Shown here: in pieces, positions 1-5,490 of the stretch
Layout: every line of letters begins with the position of its first letter
Numbering within the stretch: the stretch's first letter is position 1
Assembly (NCBI GenBank): GCA_900545875.1
Contig: URAQ01000081.1
Span: 1-7,202 of the forward strand
Length of the DNA: 7,202 bases
From: an uncultured Collinsella sp.
Lineage (GTDB): Bacteria; Actinomycetota; Coriobacteriia; Coriobacteriales; Coriobacteriaceae
Direction: 5' to 3'
Translations under genes and position numbers: made by a program
Notes under the pieces: generated by a model
What the model saw: the letters and a program-made list of their open reading frames with translations, nothing else
Database searches by the model: none
What the model was told of the DNA's origin: nothing

Positions 1-206
1 GGACTTGCAGCGACGGACCTCAGGACACTCTTACACCACGTCTGCGCGCGCGACCCGTATAGAGGCCGCAAAGAGGTCGTTTGAGGCGGTTTTGGCTGTT
101 ACTAAAAAGGTAAAAGTACTCATATTTGCCCTTTTTTGCCCACGGGGTCTGGAAAGCGCCGTCAATGAGGTCTCAGGAAAAGCGTTTCGAGGCTCGAAGG
201 ACACAA
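1..206. other. Gene-free left flank
   Basis: I see no supportable gene here. The open frames that cross it are low-complexity, Arg/Ser-rich and run into the antisense of the ABC gene, so they are shadows. Visible structure: an AT-rich patch at about 101-137 with AAAAAGG (104-110) facing CCTTTTT (130-136); two TTTGCCC heptamers at 125-131 and 135-141, exactly 10 bp apart; and a 13-bp dyad at 186-198 (TTCGAG-G-CTCGAA). These could belong to the control region or 3' end of a gene left of the window, but nothing here decides which. Confidence 0.5.
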
Positions 207-238
207 AACGGGGGCGCAGGTTGTCCTGCGCCCCCGTT
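201..238 (-). terminator. Intrinsic terminator of the marR-ABC-ABC operon
   Basis: A perfect 14-bp GC-rich inverted repeat, AACGGGGGCGCAGG (207-220) and its complement (225-238), surrounds a 4-nt loop. Read on the minus strand, the stem begins 31 nt after the stop codon of the last ABC gene and runs into TTTTGTGT, a short U-tract. On the plus strand the stem is followed by CTCGGG, with no T-run, so it should terminate mainly minus-strand transcription. It marks the end of the three-gene operon. Confidence 0.9.
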
Positions 239-269
239 CTCGGGCGTCATCATTTCTCTGCGGCCGTAT

Positions 270-2126
270 CTACGCCGCCTCGTCGAACTGCGAGTTGTAC
301 AGGTCGGCGTAGAAGCCGCCCTGGGCGAGCAACTCGTCGTGCGTGCCCTTCTCGACGATGTCGCCGTCGCGGATCACCAAGATCACGTCGGCGTTGCGGA
401 TCGTGGACAGGCGGTGCGCGATGACAAAGCTCGTGCGGCCCTGCATTAGCGCATCCATGGCACGCTGAATAAGCTCCTCGGTACGAGTGTCAACGTTGGA
501 GGTCGCCTCGTCCAAAATCAGCGCCGGACGGTCGGCCAAAATGGCACGGGCGATGGTCACGAGCTGGCGCTGGCCCTGTGAGAGGTTAGTGCCCTCCTCG
601 TTGATCATAAAGTCGTAACCGCCGGCGAGCGTATGGATAAAGTGGTCGCAACGTGCGGCGCGTGCGGCGGCCTCGACCTCGGCGTCGGTCGCATCGGGGC
701 GTCCGTAGCGGATGTTCTCGCGGATGGTGCCGTTAAACAGCCAGGTGTCCTGCAGCACCATGGCAAACTCGCCGCGCAGCGCCGCGCGGTCCCAGTCGCG
801 CACGTCGACGCCCTCGACGCGCAGCGAACCGCCGTCCACGTCGTAGAAGCGCTGCAGCAGCTTAATGAGCGTGGTCTTGCCGGCGCCGGTGGGGCCGACG
901 ATGGCGATGGTCTGGCCGGGCTGCGCCTCGCAGCTAAAGTCGTGGATGATGGTCTTGTCGGGCGTGTAGCCAAACTTGACGTGGTCAAACTCCACGTGGC
1001 CGGGGCGCTTCTCGGGAATCTGCGCGTCAGCTTTCTGTTCCTCCTCGGGCGCGGCCAGGAACTCAAAGACGCGCTCGGTGGCAGCGGCCATCGACTGCAT
1101 CGTGTTGCTCACGTTGCCCAGCTGCTGCACGGGTTGCGTAAAGTTGCGAACGTACTGGATAAAGCTCTGGATGTCGCCGGGCGTGGCATTGCCGGTCAGC
1201 GCGAGCTGCGCACCCACCACGACGACGCCCACGTAGCCCATGTTACCCACCAAGCTCATAAGCGGCATCATCAGGCCCGACAGGAACTGCGAGCGCCAGC
1301 CGCTAATAAAGAGACGGTCGTTTTGGCGGTCGAACTCCTCGATCGAAGCCTCGGCGCGGTCGAACACCTGGATGACGTTCTGGCCGGCAAAATCCTCCTC
1401 GATAATGCCGTTGACGGTGCCCAGGACCTGCTGCTGCTCGCGGAAGTACGGCTGCGAGAAGTGAATCATCACCATCAAGATAATCGCGGCGGCCGGCAGC
1501 GTGAGCACGGTGACGCCGGTGAGCGGCAGGCTGATCGACAGCATCATGACGAGCACGCCGATAATCTGCGTGACGGACGTAATAAGCTGCGTCACGCTCT
1601 GGTTGAGCGACTGGCCGAGTGTATCGACGTCGTTGGTGATGCGGCTGAGCACATCGCCCTTGCTGTGACCATTGAAGTAGCTCATCGGCACGACGGCAAT
1701 CTTGGCTGCGATCTCCTTGCGCATGCGGTAGCAGATCTTTTGCGTGACACCGGTCATGAGCCAGCCCTGGACCAGGCTGCAGACAGAGCTCGCCAGATAC
1801 AGGCAGAGCAAAAAGCCGAGCGTCTTGGCGATCCAGTCAAAGTCAACGTCGCCGGTGCCGTTGACCTTGGCGACCAGGCCTTCGAACAGCTTGGTCGTAA
1901 CCTGGCCGAGCACCTTGGGTCCCACAATGTTAAAGATGACCGAGCACACGGCAAAGGCGACGGCGGCAAACACGGCAATCTTGTGCTGGCCGATATAGCC
2001 GAGCAGCTGCCTCATGGTGCCCTTAAAGTCCTTGGCCTTTTCGCCGCGACGCATGCCGCCCATGCGGCCCATGGGACCACGCTGGCGGGTGGGCTTGGGA
2101 ATCTGAGTCTTGGTCTCGTCTGCCAT
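270..2126 (-). CDS. ABC exporter subunit (618 aa) with intact ATPase site
   Basis: Fused permease/ATPase half-transporter, probably a multidrug or lipid-like exporter subunit in the cytoplasmic membrane. The N-terminus (about 9-30) is a basic, Gly/Met/Arg-rich cytoplasmic tail. Hydrophobic segments lie near 50-70, 103-125, 180-222 (two helices) and 283-308, with a weaker sixth after 315, as in type IV exporters. The ATPase domain (about 375-610) has Walker A GPTGAGKTT (411-419), Q-loop Gln459, signature LSQGQ (515-519), Walker B LILDE with Asp539 and catalytic Glu540, and H-loop His571. All catalytic residues are intact. The signature deviates from LSGGQ, as is typical for the partner of a degenerate subunit. 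The ATG overlaps the upstream TAA by one base (TAATG) and has AAGGAGG (2142-2136) 9 nt ahead, so the start is secure and coupled to the upstream gene. By family knowledge it pairs with the 789-residue subunit. The substrate cannot be read from the sequence. Confidence 0.95.
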   Translation of the reverse strand: MADETKTQIPKPTRQRGPMGRMGGMRRGEKAKDFKGTMRQLLGYIGQHKIAVFAAVAFAVCSVIFNIVGPKVLGQVTTKLFEGLVAKVNGTGDVDFDWIAKTLGFLLCLYLASSVCSLVQGWLMTGVTQKICYRMRKEIAAKIAVVPMSYFNGHSKGDVLSRITNDVDTLGQSLNQSVTQLITSVTQIIGVLVMMLSISLPLTGVTVLTLPAAAIILMVMIHFSQPYFREQQQVLGTVNGIIEEDFAGQNVIQVFDRAEASIEEFDRQNDRLFISGWRSQFLSGLMMPLMSLVGNMGYVGVVVVGAQLALTGNATPGDIQSFIQYVRNFTQPVQQLGNVSNTMQSMAAATERVFEFLAAPEEEQKADAQIPEKRPGHVEFDHVKFGYTPDKTIIHDFSCEAQPGQTIAIVGPTGAGKTTLIKLLQRFYDVDGGSLRVEGVDVRDWDRAALRGEFAMVLQDTWLFNGTIRENIRYGRPDATDAEVEAAARAARCDHFIHTLAGGYDFMINEEGTNLSQGQRQLVTIARAILADRPALILDEATSNVDTRTEELIQRAMDALMQGRTSFVIAHRLSTIRNADVILVIRDGDIVEKGTHDELLAQGGFYADLYNSQFDEAA

Positions 2127-4495
2127 TAGCGCTCGCCTCCTTCCATGACGGCTGCAATTTCTTCTTGGGTAAGCCCCAGCTCCTCGGCGGAAAGCTGTGA
2201 CTGTGCGATCTCCAGGTACGCCGGGCAGCTGCGCAGCAGCTCCTCGTGCGTGCCGGTGCCCACTACGTGGCCGTCGTCGAGCACGATGATCTGGTCGGCG
2301 TGCATGATGGTCGCGATGCGCTGGGCCACGACCACGAGCGCGGCGTCGGTAACGTTTTTGGCCAGCTCCTCGCGTAGGCGCGCGTCGGTCTTGTAGTCGA
2401 GGGCACTAAACGAGTCATCGAACACCACGACCTCGGGCTTTTTGGCCAACGCGCGGGCGATGGCCAGACGCTGGCGCTGACCACCCGAAACATTGGAGCC
2501 GCCCTGGCTGATGGGGGAGTCGTAGCCGCCCTCGCGCTCGGCGATAAAGTCCTCCGCCTGGGCGACGCGTGCTGCCTGGCGCATATCCTCGTCACTCACC
2601 ATGTCGCCGGCAAACTTGAGGTTGCTCTCGACGGTACCCGAGAACAGACGACCCTGCTGCGGAATATAACCGATGCGGCGGCGCAGCTCAGAGAGGGTCA
2701 TGTCGCGCACGTCGATGCCGTCGAGCGAAATGCTGCCGCCCGTGACGTCGTACAGGCGCGGAATCAACTGTACAAGCGTGGACTTGCCCGAACCCGTTGA
2801 GCCAATAATGCCGAGCATCTGGCCGGCGTGCGTGGTGAAGTTTACGCCGCTAATGACGTCGGCGCGGGCATCGGGATACTGGAAGCTCACGTCACGGAAG
2901 GTGAGCTCACCGCGCGGCGCGCTGGCAGCAGGCAATTTGGGTGAGACAGGGTCGTTGATGCTCGTGGGGCAGGTGATGACCTCTTCCACGCGCTCGGCTG
3001 CGACCTCGGCACGGGGCAGGATGACCGAAACCATGGTGAGGATCATAAACGCCATGACGATCTGCATGGTGTAGGAGATAAACGCCATCATGTTGCCGAC
3101 CTGCATCACGCCGTCGGACACGCCCTGCGCGCCAAACCAGACGATAAGCACGGTGATGCAGTTCATGACGAGCATCATGAGCGGCATCATAAAGCTCATG
3201 GCGCGGTTGGTGTAGAGCTGTGTGGTCATCAGGTCGAGCGAAGCCTTGTCAAAACGCTCGAGCTCATGCTCTTCGCGGTTGAACGAACGGATAGGCATAA
3301 GGCCGTCGAGCAGCTCGCGGGCGGTAAGGTTCACACGGTCCACAAAGCTCTGCATCTTTTTGAACTTGGGCATGGTGAGGCCCATAAGCACGCCGACGAC
3401 GGCCGAGACCGCGATGATGGCCACGGCGATGGTCCACTCCAGGCCGGTGTGGTTGGCCAGGACGCGCATGACGGCGACGATGCCCATGACGGGAGCCATC
3501 AGGCACATGCGGATAAACAGGGTTGCGGCCATCTGGATCTGCTGAATATCGTTGGTGCAGCGGGTGATGAGCGAGGCCTGGCTAAACTTGCCCACCTCGG
3601 CCGGCGAGAAGTGCATAACCTTGTTGAAGGTCTCGCGGCGCAGGTCGCGGGCGATGGAGCAGGCGGTGCGCGACGCCACGGCACCGGTCAGAATGGTGGC
3701 GACGAGCGACACCAGGCACAGCCCAAACATCGTGGTCGCCATGCGGCCCAGGTAGGCGTTCTGCACGTCGGCGGGGTCGATGCCCTGCGCCTTGTACTCG
3801 TCTTGCACATAGCTCACGGCGCGTTGGGTCACGATGGAACCCGACATGGAGCCCATTTTGTCCGCCATATCGTTGGCGCCCTCCACGAGCTTGCCCTGGT
3901 CGATTAGGCCGCCTTCAACGCCTAGACGCAGCCCCTTCATGGTGATCTTACCGCCGTCGGCATCAATCTGCTTTTGCATATTCTGCGCCGCTGCGGCCTT
4001 CTGCTGCATCTCGGCGAGCTGCTCGGGCGTCATTGCCGCCATCTGCTCGGGGGTGGGCATGGCCTGAGCGGCGCCGCCATCGCTTGCCTCGGTAGATGCG
4101 CCGGTCATGTCGCCCATGGAGTTGGCATCGATGCCCTGGTTGAACGAAAGGACGACAGTCTCGGGCAGGCTCATGATGTCGGCAATCTTGCCGCCGTCGG
4201 AGCGCTCCTCCTCAGTGCCCTTGTACGTTCGAATGCCGTTATTGTCCGCCTTGCTAAACACGGCCTCCACAGCCTTGGCGTCCTTGGTGCTCATAAAGAG
4301 CTCGAGGTCGTCGAGCGATTCGGCGCGAATGGTGTCGGGCACGGGCGAGGCGATGCCGCCTTGCTGCACGCCCACGTCGACGATGTCGCTCATGTAGGTG
4401 GGCAGTGCCAGATCGGCGTTGCAGCTGATTACGATAAGTACGATAGCAGCGAGCAGTGCCAGGACATGCTTTTTAAAGAGCTTGAGAATCCTCAC
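2126..4495 (-). CDS. ABC exporter subunit (789 aa), degenerate ATPase site, large extracytoplasmic insertion
   Basis: Fused permease/ATPase subunit, about 200 residues longer than the usual ~580-600. TM1 lies at about 10-28 and TM2 at about 253-275. Between them, residues ~35-250 form a hydrophilic, probably extracytoplasmic domain with a Met/Gln/Ala/Glu-rich helix-prone stretch (144-176) holding the tandem octads TPEQMAAM and TPEQLAEM (148-163). Further helices are near 328-350, 354-376, 435-458 and 470-493. The ATPase domain (about 528-760) has Walker A GSTGSGKST (565-573), Q-loop Gln613/614, signature VSGGQ (669-673) and Walker B VVVFDD (689-694). Asp694 replaces the catalytic Glu, and Gln725 (AQR) replaces the H-loop His. 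By family knowledge this marks the non-catalytic site of heterodimeric exporters such as BmrCD and TM287/288. The GTG start overlaps the marR stop in GTGA, and AAAGGAG (4511-4505) lies 9 nt ahead. An ATG at 4502 is out of frame. Substrate unknown. Confidence 0.95.
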   Translation of the reverse strand: MRILKLFKKHVLALLAAIVLIVISCNADLALPTYMSDIVDVGVQQGGIASPVPDTIRAESLDDLELFMSTKDAKAVEAVFSKADNNGIRTYKGTEEERSDGGKIADIMSLPETVVLSFNQGIDANSMGDMTGASTEASDGGAAQAMPTPEQMAAMTPEQLAEMQQKAAAAQNMQKQIDADGGKITMKGLRLGVEGGLIDQGKLVEGANDMADKMGSMSGSIVTQRAVSYVQDEYKAQGIDPADVQNAYLGRMATTMFGLCLVSLVATILTGAVASRTACSIARDLRRETFNKVMHFSPAEVGKFSQASLITRCTNDIQQIQMAATLFIRMCLMAPVMGIVAVMRVLANHTGLEWTIAVAIIAVSAVVGVLMGLTMPKFKKMQSFVDRVNLTARELLDGLMPIRSFNREEHELERFDKASLDLMTTQLYTNRAMSFMMPLMMLVMNCITVLIVWFGAQGVSDGVMQVGNMMAFISYTMQIVMAFMILTMVSVILPRAEVAAERVEEVITCPTSINDPVSPKLPAASAPRGELTFRDVSFQYPDARADVISGVNFTTHAGQMLGIIGSTGSGKSTLVQLIPRLYDVTGGSISLDGIDVRDMTLSELRRRIGYIPQQGRLFSGTVESNLKFAGDMVSDEDMRQAARVAQAEDFIAEREGGYDSPISQGGSNVSGGQRQRLAIARALAKKPEVVVFDDSFSALDYKTDARLREELAKNVTDAALVVVAQRIATIMHADQIIVLDDGHVVGTGTHEELLRSCPAYLEIAQSQLSAEELGLTQEEIAAVMEGGER

Positions 4496-4941
4496 TCGGC
4501 ATCTCTCCTTTCTTGATTGCGGTCGATAATTTCGTTGGCACGTCTCAGAAGGCGCACCATCTCTTGGGTATCTGTTTCGCCAAGCTGCTCGAGGAAGCCC
4601 GCGGTGCGGTCCTCGAATTCCCGACGTTTGATTTCGATAACCTGGAATCCTTTGTCGGTCACCGTGACATGTACGCGACGACGGTCGGTCTTTGAGTGCT
4701 CGCGCTCGACCCAGCCCTTGGCCTCGAGGGCGCGCAGGATATTGGCGATGCGGGCGCTCGAGACCCAGGCACGATCGGCGAGTTCGCTCGGCGTGAGCGA
4801 GCCGCCGGCGCGCATGAGGGCGCGCATGACGGCCATTTCGCCGCCGAGAGCTTTGTCCGCAAAGCGCGAAATTCGCTGATGCATGCTGCCAAACTCAGTT
4901 AAGAGCTGACGCCCAAGCTCATGGAAATCGGTATCTTCCAC
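4492..4941 (-). CDS. marR: MarR-family transcriptional regulator (149 aa)
   Basis: Small winged helix-turn-helix protein of normal MarR length. Residues 50-80 (TPSELADRAWVSSARIAN onward) form the helix-turn-helix with its recognition helix. The wing carries KTDRRRVHVTVTDKG (84-98), the Asp-Arg-Arg signature of MarR proteins. The terminal helices (about 5-30 and 100-145) fit the dimer interface. It is first in an operon with two ABC exporter genes, so local repression of the exporter, relieved by a ligand, is the likely role; that is inference from context. The start is GTG at 4941, supported by AGGGG (4952-4948) with a 6-nt spacer. The next in-frame ATG (codon 20) would remove part of the first dimerisation helix. 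The start codon lies inside a perfect inverted repeat (4933-4981), which suggests autoregulation. The stop overlaps the next gene by 4 bp. No ligand or redox-sensing motif is recognisable; the protein contains no cysteine. Confidence 0.93.
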   Translation of the reverse strand: MEDTDFHELGRQLLTEFGSMHQRISRFADKALGGEMAVMRALMRAGGSLTPSELADRAWVSSARIANILRALEAKGWVEREHSKTDRRRVHVTVTDKGFQVIEIKRREFEDRTAGFLEQLGETDTQEMVRLLRRANEIIDRNQERRDAE

Positions 4942-4981
4942 CGAAAACCCCTAACACTAGAAACTATTTTCGGTGGAAGAT
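4933..4981. promoter_or_regulatory. 15-bp perfect inverted repeat over the marR start
   Basis: The left arm ATCTTCCACCGAAAA (4933-4947) and right arm TTTTCGGTGGAAGAT (4967-4981) are exact complements with a 19-bp spacer. The left arm contains the marR GTG start codon (4941-4939), and the spacer contains its AGGGG ribosome-binding site. As DNA it could be a paired operator for the MarR protein. As RNA in the marR message it would form a 15-bp hairpin with the ribosome-binding site in the loop and the start codon in the stem, which could control translation. The two readings are not exclusive. The symmetry is seen directly; the function is inferred. Confidence 0.7.
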
Positions 4982-5000
4982 GATACCCCTGCACGCGCGC

Positions 5001-5029
5001 CCTATACGGTAGATTTTGGGACATGCCTA
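5001..5029 (-). promoter_or_regulatory. Candidate marR operon promoter
   Basis: On the minus strand TAGGCA (5029-5024, 4 of 6 to TTGACA) is followed after 17 bp by TATAGG (5006-5001, 4 of 6 to TATAAT). This would start transcription near 4994, just upstream of the inverted repeat that covers the marR start. The -35-like hexamer falls inside the TTTGGGACATGCCTA repeat core. An alternative -10 is TATCAT (4985-4980), but it has no convincing -35. Both are weak, so the placement is tentative. Confidence 0.25.
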
Positions 5030-5112
5030 GAAAACTACCCTTAGGCGACCTCCGTACACCGTCGGTGCCAGTAAAGTTTGGGGCAGATCGTTAGGCATGT
5101 CCCAAAGCCTAC
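5009..5112. repeat. Inverted pair of ~32-bp repeat copies
   Basis: Copy 1 reads on the plus strand at 5009-5040 and copy 2 on the minus strand at 5112-5081. Both follow the pattern GTAG, 2 variable bases, the identical core TTTGGGACATGCCTA, 5 variable bases, then CT(A/G)CCC. I count 25 of 32 identical positions. The cores are 5015-5029 and 5092-5106. Copy 1 is itself partly palindromic, with GGTAG-A-TTTT (5008-5017) facing AAAA-CTACC (5031-5039). The unit could be a dispersed intergenic palindrome (REP- or BIME-like), the ends of a ~104-bp miniature element, or a paired protein-binding site. I see no target-site duplication at the edges. The pattern is seen directly; its class is not known. 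Confidence 0.7.
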
Positions 5113-5156
5113 TCAGAGGCACTTTACCCTGCTAAAGCTGGCATAACAGCTAGAGC
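5065..5156 (+). other. Possible structured RNA segment (three-way junction)
   Basis: Hand folding of the plus strand gives a tightly packed junction. Stem A is GTAAAG (5071-5076) with CTTTAC (5122-5127). Stem B is TTTGGGGCA (5077-5085) with TGTCCCAAA (5098-5106), 9 pairs including one G-U. Stem C is GCCT (5107-5110) with AGGC (5117-5120). Only A5121 is left unpaired at the junction. GTGCCA (5065-5070) can also pair with TGGCAT (5139-5144). Separately, AGCTG (5136-5140) can pair with CAGCT (5147-5151), and this competes with that last stem. The G-U pairs would be C-A mismatches in a minus-strand transcript, which favours a plus-strand RNA. Stem B excludes the long hairpin formed by the inverted 32-bp copies. 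No known riboswitch core was recognised. No expression evidence exists here. Confidence 0.3.
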
Positions 5157-5233
5157 GAACGTCGTACAAAGGCAAGGAAAAATAACATACAAATCGGTGA
5201 ACGGTAGTTGTTCGCGCTCGCATTTCCTGCGGG

Positions 5234-5261
5234 TTTGTAAAAAACGCCCTTATGATATAAA
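5234..5261 (+). promoter_or_regulatory. Candidate pflB promoter
   Basis: This lies in the most AT-rich part of the gap. TATGAT (5251-5256) matches the -10 consensus at 5 of 6 but lacks a good -35 at 16-18 bp. The overlapping TATAAA (5256-5261) has TTTGTA (5234-5239, 3 of 6) at a 16-bp spacing. Either would start transcription near 5263-5270 and leave a leader of about 220-230 nt before pflB. I looked for an Fnr/Crp-type TTGAT-N4-ATCAA site and a Rex-type TTGTTAA-like palindrome nearby and found neither. Confidence 0.4.
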
Positions 5262-5440
5262 AAAAGAAACATATAACAGCCCAGATGGAGAGGGTCGCTA
5301 TGTTATCCTTCTCAGACGGGTGAAATCTTGGGTTTTGGGTTGTAGTTCCAAGGTGGACAAACGTTTTTCCTGCACCAACGTGTGGTGAAGAACGGAAGAA
5401 GCCGGTAGTGCAAGTCGAAAATTCAAGAATTCAATAAGCA

Positions 5441-5460
5441 GCGGTGTGAGAGAACGCCGC
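5441..5460 (+). promoter_or_regulatory. Hairpin ahead of the pflB ribosome-binding site
   Basis: GCGGTG (5441-5446) pairs with CGCCGC (5455-5460) around an 8-nt loop. The stem has six pairs, one of them G-U on the plus strand. It ends 13 nt before AGGAG. There is no T-run after it, so it is not an intrinsic terminator. Message stabilisation or translational control is possible but unproven. Confidence 0.35.
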
Positions 5461-5473
5461 ATTACACGTAACT

Positions 5474-5478
5474 AGGAG
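5474..5478 (+). promoter_or_regulatory. pflB ribosome-binding site
   Basis: AGGAG lies 12 nt upstream of the ATG at 5491, a longer spacer than usual. The reading frame has a TAG at 5473-5475, so no longer in-frame product is possible, and the ATG is the first start. GTAAC and GTTAC on either side could form a 5-bp stem that leaves AGGAG in its loop and shortens the effective spacing. Confidence 0.6.
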
Positions 5479-5490
5479 CGTGGTTACACA

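Larger units (their letters stand above)
5262..5490 (+). other. Long untranslated leader of pflB
   Basis: No protein gene of credible length lies in these 229 bases. Visible elements are a small inverted repeat ATAACA (5273-5278) with TGTTAT (5301-5306); a possible 7-codon reading frame at 5300-5323 with GGAGAGGG ahead of it; a hairpin CACCA (5373-5377) with TGGTG (5383-5387); the GC hairpin at 5441-5460; and GTAAC (5468-5472) with GTTAC (5483-5487), which loops out the pflB ribosome-binding site. It does not contain the conserved CCGCCUGGGC of ZTP (pfl-motif) riboswitches. Confidence 0.4.

Noticed and set aside
633..2129. 498-codon plus-strand frame opposite the 618-residue ABC gene
   Set aside because: It is an antisense shadow of a high-GC gene. 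The product is His/Gly/Ala-rich with no recognisable domain, and the minus-strand gene has every ABC motif.
3266..3907. 213-codon plus-strand frame opposite the 789-residue ABC gene
   Set aside because: The same antisense effect: a His-rich product without motifs or supporting ribosome-binding site, overlying an intact ABC coding frame.
5009..5112. Complete insertion sequence or transposase remnant
   Set aside because: Only ~104 bp lie between the outer ends, there is no coding sequence inside, and no target-site duplication is visible at the edges.
4933..5112. CRISPR array
   Set aside because: There are only two inverted copies of one motif and one separate inverted repeat. No direct repeats with regular spacers exist.
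5065..5156. tRNA gene
   Set aside because: The junction fold lacks an acceptor stem of 7 pairs, the GGTTCGAATCC arm and an anticodon arm.
5197..5388. 63-codon plus-strand frame in the gap before pflB
   Set aside because: It has a GTG start without a clear ribosome-binding site, its composition is unlike the neighbouring genes, and it runs across the candidate promoter.
5262..5490. ZTP (pfl-motif) riboswitch or T-box upstream of pflB
   Set aside because: The conserved CCGCCUGGGC segment and its upstream partner for ZTP, and the AGGGTGGAACCGCG-type T-box, are both absent.
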